Counted from the first letter of the stretch, positions 11,498 to 23,376 are shown. The stretch is DNA of 64,000 bases from Dryomyza anilis (GCA_951804985.1 OX638132.1:42830791-42894790), one strand, 5' to 3'. A program made the numbers and translations. The notes: generated from the sequence alone by a model not told the origin.

Positions 11498-12029
11498 TGT
11501 TACGAAAATTCAGTCTACGGAAAACTGTTCACGAGTTCGTATCGCTGAATTGTGTACAAAATAAAAACACTCTTATGTTTGTTTTAAATTATAACAATTA
11601 ACTTTATTAATTCACTTTAATAAACAACTTTACTAATAACAAATTCTAACAACTGCTGCATGTCCACAATTTAACTTGACAATTATCACACGAGATGCCC
11701 TCTATCACTTTCCAATCACTACTGAAGTCCTGTACCTCAGATGCGGCTCCCTTATATACTACATGCATCAGTTCGACACGTTTCGACAAGCTTCGACTTG
11801 TTTCGAGAACCTTCTACTCATTTCGTGAATGACGCGTGCTATTGGCATCTCATTCGCACTCATGTGTTTTAATGCGCTGATCTTCCATCTCTTTCTCGCA
11901 CACTGCCTCAGTGCGCTGAATGATCTTCCGTCTCTTTCTAACACATGCTTAGTGCGCTGAATTGTATTGCGTCTCATTAATTATTGTTGATTGCTTGCAC
12001 TATGGGGCAAATTACCTCCTTTCGTAACA
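11498..12029 (-). mobile_element. 5' LTR of the minus-strand Gypsy-type element
   Basis: 532 bp. On the minus strand it starts TGTTACG and ends CGTAACA, a 7-bp inverted terminus typical of LTRs. It is followed by the tRNA-Leu primer site and shares its first 430 bp with the truncated LTRs at 7488-7916 and 736-1164. The outer flank (from 12030) is the old repeat also seen inverted at 2287-2460. Confidence 0.92.
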
Positions 12030-13040
12030 GTATAAAAATACAAATGTAACACCCTATATTTTGTATCATAAAACTAATATTTCTAATGCAGTAGTCGATT
12101 TCGGTTCGATGTCCCCTGAAATCATATATATGGAATACAGAATATGTTTCCTTATCCCGAACGGGGATTTCAATATGAGTACCACATGACCAATTCACAT
12201 ATTTTGCAGTTATTACTATTTTTTATGTATTTCACCTAAATTTGAGGTAAAACGAATTTAAAACTGTTTACAAATATCATTAGCAATTTTATAAAAAATT
12301 ACACTGTGAGAAAGGTTATTACTGACTCAAAATCTGTAAATTAGTGTAAAAACTTCACGTAAAATATACTTTTTTCACTTTTATGACCAGATTTAAAAGT
12401 TATGTCCACAAAAGTTGTAGAATAACATGGTCGATTGTTTAAAATTAAATACACGGTGAAAAAATCATTTAAAGTACAAAAATAGTACATCAATATTGGT
12501 GTTAATTTTGTAAATAATAAATATTTACTTTTTTTAAACATCAATTTTAACCATGAAGGACTCAAAATAAATTGTGGGCTGGTACTTTTAAAAAATTAAA
12601 GAAAGATAATTAAACAATCTTTAATTAGAAATAAAAATATTGAAAATCCGTTTACGTTTTCTATACTTATATCATCTTCAAATATGTGGTTTAAAAAAAA
12701 AATGAGTGTAATAACCACATGTTATGTTCAACGCCCGATTTCTATATGATCTCCTCTAAATCGAAGATATGTTGGTTTCAGAAAAGTTTTGTATTGTTAT
12801 TAGTTATTTATAAAAAAAATACACGATGAGCAAATATTCATAACTCTTAAAATATTCATTCAAATATAACACAATATATTTTGTGTCATAAAACTAATAT
12901 TTCAAATTCAGTGCTCGATTTCTGTGCGATGTCCCCTGAAATCATATATATCGAATATAGAATATGTTTCCTTATATTTTTAGCTATCTATAAATGTTAG
13001 CTATCTATTTCAATGTGAATACCTTGTGAAAAATACGTGT
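12030..13040. repeat. Old dispersed repeat, two diverged copies
   Basis: 12048-12200 and 12870-13030 are diverged direct copies sharing CATAAAACTAATATTT, CGATGTCCCCTGAAATCATA and GAATATGTTTCCTTAT. The first is broken by the LTR element at its left edge. A third inverted copy is at 2287-2460. No protein similarity seen; short frames are not convincing. Confidence 0.7.
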
Positions 13041-14176
13041 TTTGTGATTTTACACGTGTTTTTATAAAGGATTTCACCTAATTCTGAAGTGGACCGACCC
13101 TAAAAATATCTTCTAATGCCTTTGTTATACTATTAAGTTATTTTAGGATGCGAATATTTAGTATTACAACGCAATCTGCATTAAAATACTATGGCCACTT
13201 GAAGTGCACTGAAAGTCAGTTAATTCGTTAAAAAAATATAGTTTTTGGTATTTTAAATGCATAATGATCATTTAATTGCATAAATAATTTAATTTATCTA
13301 TAAAACAATGATATTTTGTACTTTTAAGCAAAAAAAAAAATTACGGCGAATTCAAATTGTGGGCTATCTTTCAATTCGCCCTGTGGGCTATCTTCACACC
13401 AGTATAAAAAGATTAACATTTTTAGGTATCGACATGGATCTCGAATAGATGATATTTGCATTAAAGTGGTTAACAAATGAATATTAAAGTACTTCAGGAA
13501 ACTTAAACGGGATTATTTAAGTGCCCAATCCGAAAAATTATTCAAAAAACGAGGCCGTTAACCTAAGAATTTCTAATCTGATGTTTTGTATTAAATAAAA
13601 TAAAATTTAGCCATTTTTTGAGAAATTTTAGCCATATTTGGCCGTTGCACAGTGGGTCGAAAGCGCACATTTGGGCCGAAACAAATATTTCATCAATTTG
13701 AACTTTTTTTTGTGCAATCATCCTAGTGAATAGAAAACCATTAATTGAATTGTATTATATGTATTATTTTCAACAGCATATCAGTCGAAAGTGGGCTCAT
13801 TTTTGATTTTTTTGTTAATTTTAATATTTTTTGAATACTTTTTTTAAAATTTAATTTAAATTACTTCTTGTTATTACATTGAAATGTTCACATATTATAA
13901 AATAATGTATTTCTTATGCACTTTTAAAATTACTAAAAATTTAAATTTTTAAGTTCGACATTCGAAAACAAATTATGAAATTTTTCGAAAAAAAACATTT
14001 TTGTAAACTTGTGTGGCTAATCGTGGCTAATGCAAAACACACTAGGATCAATAACTACAGATATTTAGCCATATGCTAGTATAAAAACTTAGGCCCGGAA
14101 CGCACCGGCGAGATAAAAAAAAACCCGATTTGAAAAAGCGTCTTTTTTAAAAAATTGACAAATTTATACTATTAAT
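13041..14176. other. AT-rich intergenic DNA, no gene seen
   Basis: No coding region, RNA gene or paired terminal repeats. The motif CACAGTGGGTCGAAAG near 13656 resembles the start of some DNA transposons, but no opposite terminus is visible. Confidence 0.45.
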
Positions 14177-16024
14177 TATACCCTAGACCTATGACGTACA
14201 GGGTATATTAAGTTGGTGCAGATATGGTAACGCTTATGATGCGTGGCCTTTATGGAAAAGTATATATATCGCATCACGACCCGAGTCCGTTTAGCTATGT
14301 CAGTGTGTCTGTCTATCCGTCTGTCTATCTGTTACACGGTAACTTGAGAAATACTAATCGGAATTCAATGAAATTTTGTTTCGGTATGTTCTACCAAAAA
14401 AATGGTTTTGAGTACGGAAATAAGCCAAATCGTTCAACGGACACGCCCAACTTCCCAACACTTTAGGAACATATACCGAAGAAATAATTACAAAATTTAA
14501 AACGTATTGTTAGAATTTACCTAAAAATATTTCTTCCAAAAATAGGCGTGATCCGCCCACATTTTTTTTACATTATTTCCAGGTTTTTATAGTGAGAATT
14601 TTAGTCGTATTTCACATTTTGTTCAATAATTCCATAATTAATTAACAAAATGTAACTGATTATGCCAGAAATAAGAGAATTATATAAATTAATATTATTT
14701 AGTGATATTTTGTTGAAAAACTAAGAATTTCTTTTTTTTATATATATATTTCATATCAATAAATCAGTCAACTCTGTCTTTCAATTACATGTAGTGTACT
14801 CATAAAACGATTTTAAAACTAAAATATATTCCCTGAAGTGTCTAGTTTTCAAAACAATTTTTCTTTTTTACTTCAAAAGTTACATACAAAAAACATCGAT
14901 GCGCGCCTTTTCCATACATTCAGCACAATGTGCGTTGAGTTTTGGCAACTCTGTCCACGTCACGTGTAATTCAGCCGAGCATAAAGGCGATACTGAAAAA
15001 TAATAAACCGGTCCACAAAAAGGAGCATAGAAAATAATACATCACAAAATAGGTAGGTAGGTATTTGAGTATTTGTGTTTGATCGTATGTGTGCAACTAT
15101 TTTGACCATTCATAAATAGATATTTTTATTTTACAGACGCGTCATGCCGCATGACGCGCAGTGATTATTTTGACTACTCGTCGCGATGTGTCAATAGTCG
15201 ATGATAGTACAGTTCTTAGTTTTTTATGCGTTTGTCACTTCGTACTTATAAAGCAAATCGTTTCCTTCGTTGTTTACGACTCCAAAGAAATGTGCGACGC
15301 AGGTACTTAACAACAACAAACAGCAGCAATAGGCAGCAACAGCAAGAGTAGATATAAAATAAAATTAAAAAAAAAAACAAATTAAAATAAAATTAATAAA
15401 GTAATATAATAAAATAAAAACCAGTTGGGAAGGTTAGATCACATGGGAAATTTTAAAGTATGTTTTAGTATGAAGTTATGATTATCAAAACTATAGTCGG
15501 TCTAAGCCGACTATAAATACCCTACACATATGTGTGGTTACCATTAAAAGTGGTATATAGGTCACCAGGGTATACGAATCCTGAAAATAACTACAAACAT
15601 TCAATCGCTGAATAATTTCCATTCATTTGATACCCATATTTACAAATGGGTAGGTGTACCGAATTTAACTTTTTTTTTTTGGAACCACAAGTCGTTTCGC
15701 CGGCACCCATTATTTTCATGTATTTGAGTATGAGTCAATATATATTTGACCAAAAAAGTTTTTCTAAGCACGTATACAGTAAAATTGATCTGTAGATATA
15801 AATTTTATACGAGGTATTTGAACATAAGTGGTCGGTTCTCAGGTCACAATAGACCGATCATGCCAATTTTCTTGTTCAGACAGCCTACTCGACTCAAAAT
15901 CGACTCAGGAGGTTATGCTGATCAAGAATATATATACTTTTCCATACCGGAGATGCTTCCTTCTGGGTGTTGCAAACGGCGTACCAAACTGAATATACCC
16001 TTTCACTTTTAGTGTAGGGTATAA
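14177..16024. mobile_element. Element with inverted TATACCCT termini (fly-type non-autonomous repeat)
   Basis: Left end TATACCCTAGACC and right end AGTGTAGGGTATA are inverted. Inward, imperfect inverted similarity runs about 150 bp (for example GGAAAAGTATATATATCGCA on the left against the complement of AATATATATACTTTTCCATA on the right). The left side carries the GTCTGTCTATCCGTCTGTCTAT run common in fly repeats of this kind. A second terminus-like block lies inside at 15493-15575, with a 22-base palindrome centred on TAAGCC at 15493-15514, suggesting nesting. No transposase frame found. Superfamily not assigned. Confidence 0.6.
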
Positions 16025-16250
16025 AAATAATACAAGAAAATAAAAAAAATGTTTTTTTGTTTATTTTTAAATAGTTTAAAGTTCATAAATATCATGATTT
16101 TTTATAAATATTATGAAAGCGTTCATTAATATTATGAACTTATTCATTTCGGTTTTATGAACGATTCATAAATTAGATGAATTTGGTCATTGGTGAAATT
16201 GATGAACAAATTCATAAATAGTATGAACTATTTTTTTCTGTGTGTAATAT
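16025..16250. repeat. Cluster of TTCATAAAT/ATGAAC palindromic motifs
   Basis: Repeated short inverted motifs such as TTCATAAATATCATGA, TTCATTAATATTATGAA and TTCATAAATAGTATGAA, ending in TTTTTTTCTGTGTG. This resembles a degenerate miniature element, but clear paired ends and TSD were not found. Confidence 0.45.
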
Positions 16251-17270
16251 TTTCCATTTAATGGGACTTACAAAATCATGAACTAGTGATGGTTGTTCAT
16301 TGTGATATTTATACGTAAATGTGAACCGAAAACCCTAAATTAAAAAATCATTGAAAATAAAAAAGGAACACCCGAAAGCAAAACCGATGCGTTACTTAAA
16401 TGCATTCGTTCTATCGAACTTCGGCACCATTTCTCGTTGTTGCAACAAAGTCTGTCCTAAAAATAGAACAGGCAATACTGCAAATTAGACGAGTTATGGT
16501 TGTGTGGTTCTGTAGCCAAACACCTAGCGTGCTTGTCTACCAATTCCCATCGTTTCTGACGACACGCCGTATTCATATATACGAAACATTTGATGTTATC
16601 ACAACATCATCACACAAAGATCACTGATAAGAATACTTGTCTGTATCCGAAACGGTCCGATAATCATTGCCTGTGTTATGTTTTCAATTTGATGTTGTTC
16701 TTTTCAAATCATTCAAAAATGTTTTTATTTGACACTCTATATTTAAGAAAAATCACTATGACACTTGCATCTGAGCAATTATATGCAAAAGAAAACTTTG
16801 TGAGTGTTTCTAATAATAAGAAAATAGGTGGCCCAACCTAAGTACCATCAGTGACCCAACCTACGTTTTTATCAATTTTTTAAAAAATGTCAACATTTTT
16901 TTTACATCAAATTTTGATACATATTTAGTTTACATTATAAATAGGCATTTTAATACATTTAATAATTTAAATTGACCTCCTAGAAAAAGTCAATAAAAAC
17001 TTTTATTTTCAGTACATTTTAGTATTCGTCTGGTCATTTCACTTCAAAGTTTCTCGAAAAGTTGAAGTGCAATGTTAATTGAGATGTTGCATTAAAAATG
17101 TAAGATCGCCAGTGTATAAAAACAAAAACAGAGCGGTGGCCCAGCCTACGGACTGGCACAACCTACAGACCTTTCCCCTACGTATTTCAATCAAATTTAA
17201 AATTTTTGTTTGCCTTGGGATTATTTTATATCTTTTTCTTCTCTTTAAAAACAGGAGAACTATTCTATAG
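16251..17270. other. No recognised gene
   Basis: Contains two short overlapping frames (16400-16627 and 16590-16841) without recognisable domains, and several loosely repeated GGCCCAACCTAC-like phrases (about 16830-16870 and 17140-17170). I see no support for a gene. Confidence 0.4.
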
Positions 17271-17960
17271 TAAGACCTATCTTACTTTATGGAGTGTTAC
17301 AATGGTCACTACTAAGAGCCTGGAAAACTCCAACGTCTCATATGAATGGGCATTACCGGAGCCCTCAGAACTACATCAGCAGAGTCACTAAATTCGATTC
17401 TACATCTGATGCCAATATATATCTTTCCAAAAAGGGTGACGTATAATACGGCACTCAGGCTCAAAGAATGCAATTGTTTCAAGTATCGAGCTTTTGGACA
17501 TAGTATCATAGGAAATATTACAAATATTACTACGGATTACATGGCTCCAAAAACACGATTCGACAGGAAATTCTCGATAAAATATCCATCAAGAATATCC
17601 ATCAAGTACTGGTCATCACGAACCGGGGAAATTTAAATATACTAAACAGAGGTAGTAGCAATTACTAAAGCTGCTTACTATTTAACTGGGAAACGAAATA
17701 TACTTTTATGTAGACAGTCAAGCAGCACTCAAAGCTTTAAAAAACAACACCATAAAATATAACACAGCAGAAATATGTTTGCAGGTACTGCAACTACTCA
17801 GTGTAAATAATGTAGTTCAGTTACCAGGATACTGCAATATAGAAGGAAATGAGAAGGCAGACGAACTTGACAAACAAGGAGTTCAGCTCAATACTGAACC
17901 CCTACAAGTAGCTGCACCAACACAATTATTTTACTCTAAACAAGAAAACAAGTCCCAACC
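17271..17960 (+). pseudogene. LINE fragment: end of reverse transcriptase plus RNase H
   Basis: Plus-strand frames encode RPILLYGVLQW, then GITGALRTTSAESLNSILHL, the region after the reverse transcriptase typical of R1/I/LOA-type non-LTR elements, and an RNase H stretch (YVDSQAALKALKNNTIKYNT, then GYCNIEGNEKADEL). The aspartate of VDSQAAL and the NEKAD motif match RNase H catalytic surroundings. It is broken by frameshifts, lacks the endonuclease and most of the reverse transcriptase, and has no visible poly(A) or TSD. An old fragment. Confidence 0.78.
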
Positions 17961-18116
17961 TCGAGCACAAAGAAAGAGGACTCATAGTACTAACCACAAA
18001 ATAACCATGCTATTCTGGCCGGTATTTTGTATACACAGGATGTCCTTATATTCGCAACATAGATTCCTTGAAATCTCTTCTTTTTAATGATATCAAACAC
18101 TTTTTTATTTACTTTT

Positions 18117-18999
18117 ACATTTTTCTTTAAGAAAAAATGCCGGAAATAAATTATTTATGACTTCATAAATTAAAGGAACTTGACTGCAATATCGACTGGC
18201 TACGTTCAGATCATGAAACATGATGTCAAAAATAAACTCTAATACCAAAAATGACAGGAACGACCGGAAATTAATTGTTAATTTTAGGCGTTAATTATAA
18301 AATAAACGAATTAGCAACAAATGAGTGGTTATTGTTCGTCAATTGTCGTTACATGTTGCAGAGTAAATAGAAATAATGCATATTGTCGTAAAATCGTATA
18401 AATGTTGGTAGCGTCTATTGTTCGGCTCTTTACTCCAATTTTTACTGATTTTATGTATTTATAATTGCAACATAACTTCGGCTGCAACAGCAGAACTGAA
18501 AAAATGCAGAAACATTCAGCATGTTTTACTTTAAAGCGACGGTCGCAAAATTTTTAAAGAAAAAAAAGTGTATGAAAAATTAAATAAAAAAAATTTAATA
18601 AAAATTCGTGGCGACGCGAAAAAGCCAATACCAAAAATATTATAAATTGGCAGTATAAGGTTGGTCACAACAAATACACCAAAATATTTAAAAGTAAAAT
18701 TTAATTTTTATTTAATAAGCTTGTGCAGCAGTGCAGCGATTAAATCGGAAAAATTGGAGTCAAGTTAGGTGATGTAGTTGTTCAGTGTGAGTGTCTTTAA
18801 TCTTGTGTCTGAGCGTTCTATTAAAGTTTATGTTTTCCATAGTTTGTTCATTGTCCCTGGAGGCGCAAAGTGGCGGATCCATATTGCAGATCCAACTGGT
18901 TGAACATTAGAAACCGCATACCAGCAAGATAAGTACCACTTTACTTACAATATACCCCAGGGGCAAATAATTAAGTTCCATTTTCGAAGTTTTAAATTT
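18117..18999 (+). repeat. Left arm of an 883-bp inverted repeat
   Basis: Reverse-complement match of 21624-22506. Differences by eye are few (for example AGTGTATGAAAAA against the partner's AGTGTTTGAAAAA). It starts at ACATTTTTCTTTAAG and ends at CGAAGTTTTAAATTT. No coding region recognised. It could be the end of a foldback-type element or part of an LTR element present as two inverted copies. Confidence 0.9.
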
Positions 19000-19860
19000 G
19001 AACATTTGAAACTGCGACGGTTGTTGTCGCCCAACTCCATCGTAAACGCTCTAAAAATCGCTATTTTTTATACAATAATACATATGTATTTATCGTCGTG
19101 CACTACGTGCAGCGGCGTAACGCGGGAAAACATTAAATAGACGCATCACATACCCGAGAACTCAGCCACCATTTTGGCAATATTTTGGCATCAATTTTGG
19201 CCATTTTTAAAATAAATTTTAATCGTTTTTATAATTTTTGTTTAAATTTTATAAAAACGTATCGCGGGAAAATTAATAAACGCGGCGTACATTGGCACGT
19301 CCGCGCAGCGAGGGACCAATGCCCCAGTAGTTTAGTTATTTTTATGTTGTGTTGTCGTAGTTTTAATTTTATTATAATTTTTATATTACATTTTATTATA
19401 TTTTTATATTTCATAAATTACTTTCTTTCTAATAACATTCTTTTAGCAAACATATTTAGCGCGTGTAAGTTTTGTAAGAGGTTTCAAAGTGTCCCATTTT
19501 TGCGTGTCCCTTAAAGAGAGCTCTTTTTAGGTGTTTTAGTTTTAATTGGTTATCGTCCCCAGAAATTATGGGAGAATTTAAAAATGTTTGCAATTCTTTA
19601 GGTATTCGTTATTTTTAATTTCTTGTTTTGTTTTAATTAAATGTTTAATGTCTTAAATTCAGTATTTTTATTTTATTAATTTAGTTTTTTTCATTTTAAT
19701 TTCAATTTATTTCAATAATTTTTGTTTTATGTATTAGTTTTAATTTTGTTTAATTAAAAATGTTTAAAAATCTACTTGTTGCTTCTGTTTATTTTTGGGT
19801 TTTCGTTTTGAATTATGTTGGATCGAACAGTAGGGAATTTGAGATGTGAAACGTCAAGTG
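19000..19860. other. AT-rich spacer between inverted arms
   Basis: No gene recognised. Two similar GC-rich phrases occur (AACGCGGGAAAACATTAAATAG near 19120, shortened here as CGCGGGAAAACATTAAATAG, and CGCGGGAAAATTAATAAACG near 19263). From 19370 on it is long A/T runs. A frame at 19185-19514 has no convincing domain. Confidence 0.45.
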
Positions 19861-21376
19861 TTTTTTTTTTTTTAATGTGGGATAAAAAATAGAGCCACAG
19901 CATTCAGACAGGGTTATATCCATTGTGCTGTGACCCAGTTCCCTGGTTTTTAATGATACTTCTTAGATTCATTATTGAATCTAAGAAGGCTATTGTGTGA
20001 TAGAGAGTGAAGCTGATCCTCTCTCATCACGTCTGTGCCAAAGATCTGCCTTCTAATTCTAAAAAATGCTGGACAGTCACTGAGATAGTGCTCTGTGGTG
20101 CCAGTTTCTTCATAGCAGGCAGAACATAAGGCGCTTTCGGCCAGGCCGATTGCGTTCATGTGTTTTTCACATGCGTTGTGTCCCGTTAGAAGTCCCGTCA
20201 GTTTTCTGCACTCCTTTCTACTTAAGGAAAGTGGAAACGAGGCCGATCTTTTGGTTATCGTCGGTGTCATGAGCTTGGAGAATCTGCATTTCGTCTCATT
20301 CAGCCATCTGCTCTTGTGTGCGGAGGCGACCCAAGAGCAACCTGGCAGTCATGTTTTGTCACATTAGAGTTGTTATTGCAGTCCCCAGTGCTGGGATTAC
20401 AAAGTGGCCCTATGTGGATTTTATTTCCCGGAAAGTGAGTCTCAACTAGGATACTGAGTGCCTCTGTCTTAGACTCAGTATACGAGCCATCAGGTCTCCG
20501 CAGTGAGTCCAGTCGAGCAGTTCGGTCTCTTTTAAGAAACTTGACCAATCTGCTAGTCTCACTGCAGGATTCGATGCTACTGCAGAAGTCTTTATAGGAA
20601 ACACTTTTCGATTTACTAATTCGTTTCTTATACTCTTTCTGCTTAGCTCGATAAAGAAACCAGTCAGAGTCTAAGTTGGTCCTTAGGGCCCTATTTAGAA
20701 GCTTTCTGGAATCCTTGCGCAAGGTTTCAAGACAAGCGTTCCACCAAGGAACGGAGGTCTAGATAACGTTTTTCGTACCGGACATGTTCGTACAAAACTA
20801 GATTTTATGACATCGTTCATAACTTGAACGGACGTCTCAATACTTTCTTTGGTACGAATTCTGACAGGAATATTGAGGGAATTCTCAAGTTCATGTCTGA
20901 AGCGTGCCCAGTTCGTTTTTCTAGGGTTTCTTACCGTCATAGAGGGCAGCACCTCTCGGTCACTATGAAACTCGATATACCTGTGGTCCGATAAAGAATC
21001 TTCTTTAAGAACAAGATTGACTCTCTCAGTCTACAGTTAGACAAAGTAAGGTCAATCACTTCCTGTCTTCCTGTCAATCACTTCCTATAAGACAGCTTCT
21101 AGGCCTTGCGTCTTGCTCATCGCATAGTATGGTTTCACCACGTAGTTCACTAAGACCACAGATGCGTTTGTTATACACCCATGGTTCTTGAATAGCTGTG
21201 ATGTGAGGTAATGTATGCAACATGGAGAGCCGCTTACCTAGTAAAGCGGTAGCAGCTTTAGAATGTTGCAGATTGATCTGAGTAAATATCATGACAGGAT
21301 AATTAACTCGTTTCTCATCATATGTGTCAAGTTTTGTTAGGGGGTTACTAATTAATGGGCATAGGTAATCCATGGT
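19861..21376 (-). pseudogene. LOA/R1-like LINE remnant, internally deleted
   Basis: Minus strand. The N-terminal endonuclease start includes FTQINLQHSKAATALLGKRL and ITAIQEPWVYNKRICGLSEL (21373-21074). The linker to the reverse transcriptase follows (KLLNRALRTNLDSDWFLYRA, SYKDFCSSIESCSETSRL). A deletion at about 20300 then joins directly to the C-terminal region (ECRKLTGLLTGHNACEKHM) with the zinc finger CSACYEETGTTEHYLSDC. Reverse transcriptase and RNase H cores are gone. The 3' end at about 19861 has a poly(A) tail (plus-strand T run 19860-19874). The clade is judged by motif resemblance only. Confidence 0.82.
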
Positions 21377-21623
21377 GGGGAGGGATATACCCGGGGCGAT
21401 TAAAAACCACCTAATCGCCCCTGTGTTCGTCAGTTTTTGTTTGTATAATTACTGCGTTTTCGTTTCGTCACAGCATATGTTTTTTTTGGTAGGGTTTTGT
21501 TTAGTTTGTTTTGAGTTATTTTAGTTTCTGTTTAGTATTGACGGAAAGACATATCTGAATAGTGCGTGTAACCCTAATGGATGAGCAAAGACTAACCGTA
21601 TGTCCGACGAGCTGTAGCCGGCA
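21377..21623. other. Sequence between LINE remnant and right inverted arm
   Basis: Likely 5' part of the LINE remnant or of the enclosing element. An inverted motif GGGGCGATTA ... TAATCGCCCC lies at about 21393-21421. No gene recognised. Confidence 0.4.
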
Positions 21624-22506
21624 AAATTTAAAACTTCGAAAATGGAACTTAATTATTTGCCCCTGGGGTATATTGTAAGTAAAGTGGTACTTATCTTGCT
21701 GGTATGCGGTTTCTAATGTTCAACCAGTTGGATCTGCAATATGGATCCGCCACTTTGCGCCTCCAGGGACAATGAACAAACTATGGAAAACATAAACTTT
21801 AATAGAACGCTCAGACACAAGATTAAAGACACTCACACTGAACAACTACATCACCTAACTTGACTCCAATTTTTCCGATTTAATCGCTGCACTGCTGCAC
21901 AAGCTTATTAAATAAAAATTAAATTTTACTTTTAAATATTTTGGTGTATTTGTTGTGACCAACCTTATACTGCCAATTTATAATATTTTTGGTATTGGCT
22001 TTTTCGCGTCGCCACGAATTTTTATTAAAATTTTTTTATTTAATTTTTCAAACACTTTTTTTTCTTTAAAAATTTTGCGACCGTCGCTTTAAAGTAAAAC
22101 ATGCTGAATGTTTCCGCATTTTTTCAGTTCTGCTGTTGCAGCCGAAGTTATGTTGCAATTATAAATACATAAAATCAGTAAAAATTGGAGTAAAGAGACG
22201 AACAATAGACGCTACCAACATTTATACGATTTAACGACAATATGCATTATTTCTATTTACTCTGCAACATGTAACGACAATTGACGAACAATAACTACTC
22301 ATTTGTTGCTAATTCGTTTATTTTATAATTAACGCCTAAAATTAACAATTAATTTCCGGTCGTTCCTGTCATTTTTGGTATTAGAGTTTATTTTTGACAT
22401 CATGTTTCATGATCTGAACGTAGCCAGTCGATATTGCAGTCAAGTTCCTTTAATTTATGAAGTCATAAATAATTTATTTCCGGCATTTTTTCTTAAAGAA
22501 AAATGT
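21624..22506 (-). repeat. Right arm of the 883-bp inverted repeat
   Basis: Inverted partner of 18117-18999, the same length. Its outer end (AAAGAAAAATGT) overlaps by 3 bases the presumed start of the LTR at 22504, so either the LTR element inserted exactly beside it or the LTR sequence extends into it. Confidence 0.9.
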
Positions 22507-22758
22507 CACGCAAGAATTTACATGAAAATTTTCTAGAAATTGTACTATTAAATTACTGTATAAATTAGTGAATTGTTCTCTATGATCATGACAATATTAT
22601 GAATTTTCTGTGTATAAATCTTATATTCAGCTTTAACAGTACTACAATTTCCTGTATTGCACTGTGGGACAGAAGCCAATTCAGATAAAAAGTAGATTAT
22701 CTGACTCTATTTTTCCCTTTTTCCTATCCCCCTACTAGACAGCACGCTCGCACTAACA
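22504..22758 (+). mobile_element. Probable 5' LTR of the second Gypsy-type lineage
   Basis: Starts TGTCACG and ends ACTAACA, one base before a tRNA-Lys primer site. At 255 bp it is short. No second copy of this sequence occurs in the window, so its left boundary rests on the TG start and on the end of the inverted arm. The 3' LTR, if it exists, lies beyond 64000. Confidence 0.6.
22613..22619 (+). promoter_or_regulatory. Possible TATA box in the LTR
   Basis: TATAAAT within the LTR, about 140 bases before the primer site. Plausible for the U3 region, but no other promoter evidence is visible. Confidence 0.35.
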
Positions 22759-22759
22759 G

Positions 22760-22777
22760 TGGCGCCCAACGTGGGGC
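22760..22777 (+). promoter_or_regulatory. Primer-binding site, tRNA-Lys
   Basis: TGGCGCCCAACGTGGGGC, the classic complement of the 3' end of insect tRNA-Lys, as used by the Drosophila gypsy group. It would prime minus-strand synthesis from the preceding LTR. Confidence 0.9.
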
Positions 22778-22823
22778 TTATTCCGGACGAAAAACAAATT
22801 TTTGTCATGTTTAGGGATTTTGT

Positions 22824-23376
22824 AGTGCAATAATTGACTTTAGCTGACGTCAACCGTGTCTGTAAGTCTTTGGATAAAGAGATAAAACCCCTTATTCCAG
22901 ATTGCGACAGCATACGATTAACGCCAGCAAGAAATAAATTGGTGCAATAAATTTGATATAGAATAGTTTAGTTTTCAAGTGCAATAATTTATTTTCGTCG
23001 AAATCATTTATAGCTGTAAGTCTTTGGATGGCGCTAAAACATTCGCCAGTCCAAATCGCGACAACTAATATATGATATCGACGATAAAGAAATTAAAGCA
23101 AAAATCGGTGATATAGTGCATTGCTAAGTTCAATCCACTTGTTAGTCTTTGGGCAACTACACGTTTTGGGTTTACACAACCCGTATACCCAATTTGCGAC
23201 AAGTTGGAGCGAACTTAAAAAGTGCTAATTCACGGAAAATTAATTTCAAGTTCAATTTAAAATAAAGTGCAATATTTAGTCTTGTCGTAGTCGGATTTAG
23301 AGTCTTTGTGTGATGCAACAAATGCGCATCAACTCAAATCGCTTCTGACATGAACGACTAAGTTGACACCAAATTA
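22824..23376 (+). repeat. Four tandem leader modules, each with a stem-loop
   Basis: Degenerate repeats starting at 22824, 22978, 23115 and 23266; a fifth start is at 23377. Each begins AGTGCAAT or AGTGCATT, runs to AGTCTTTG, forms a stem-loop, then ends near GCGACA. The stems differ in sequence but keep pairing: TGGATAA/TTATTCCA (22869-22901); TTTGGATGGCG/CGCCAGTCCAAA (23023-23055); TTGGG/CCCAA with inner GGGTT/AACCC (23149-23192); TTTG-TGATGC/GCATCA-CAAA (23305-23337). Placed just after the primer site, they could be RNA packaging or dimerisation elements; that role is inference. Confidence 0.75.

Larger units (their letters stand above)
7488..12029 (-). mobile_element. Gypsy-type LTR retrotransposon, decayed, with nested mariner
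   Basis: Minus-strand order: 5' LTR (12029-11498), tRNA-Leu primer site, gag, pol remnant, nested mariner, pol tail, polypurine tract, truncated 3' LTR (7916-7488). The 3' LTR lacks its distal end, so no target duplication can be checked. Pol has lost protease, reverse transcriptase, RNase H and the integrase core. The integrase zinc-binding domain and GDLV-type C-terminal domain, with the gag, place it in the Gypsy/Metaviridae superfamily; the lineage inside it is uncertain. Confidence 0.88.

Noticed and set aside
13650..13690. Transib-type transposon end (CACAGTGG)
   Set aside because: No inverted partner, TSD or transposase found nearby; an eight-base match is weak in 1 kb of sequence.
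22707..22913. Minus-strand frame over the LTR end and primer site
   Set aside because: Crosses the tRNA-Lys primer site and repeat modules and shows no domain.
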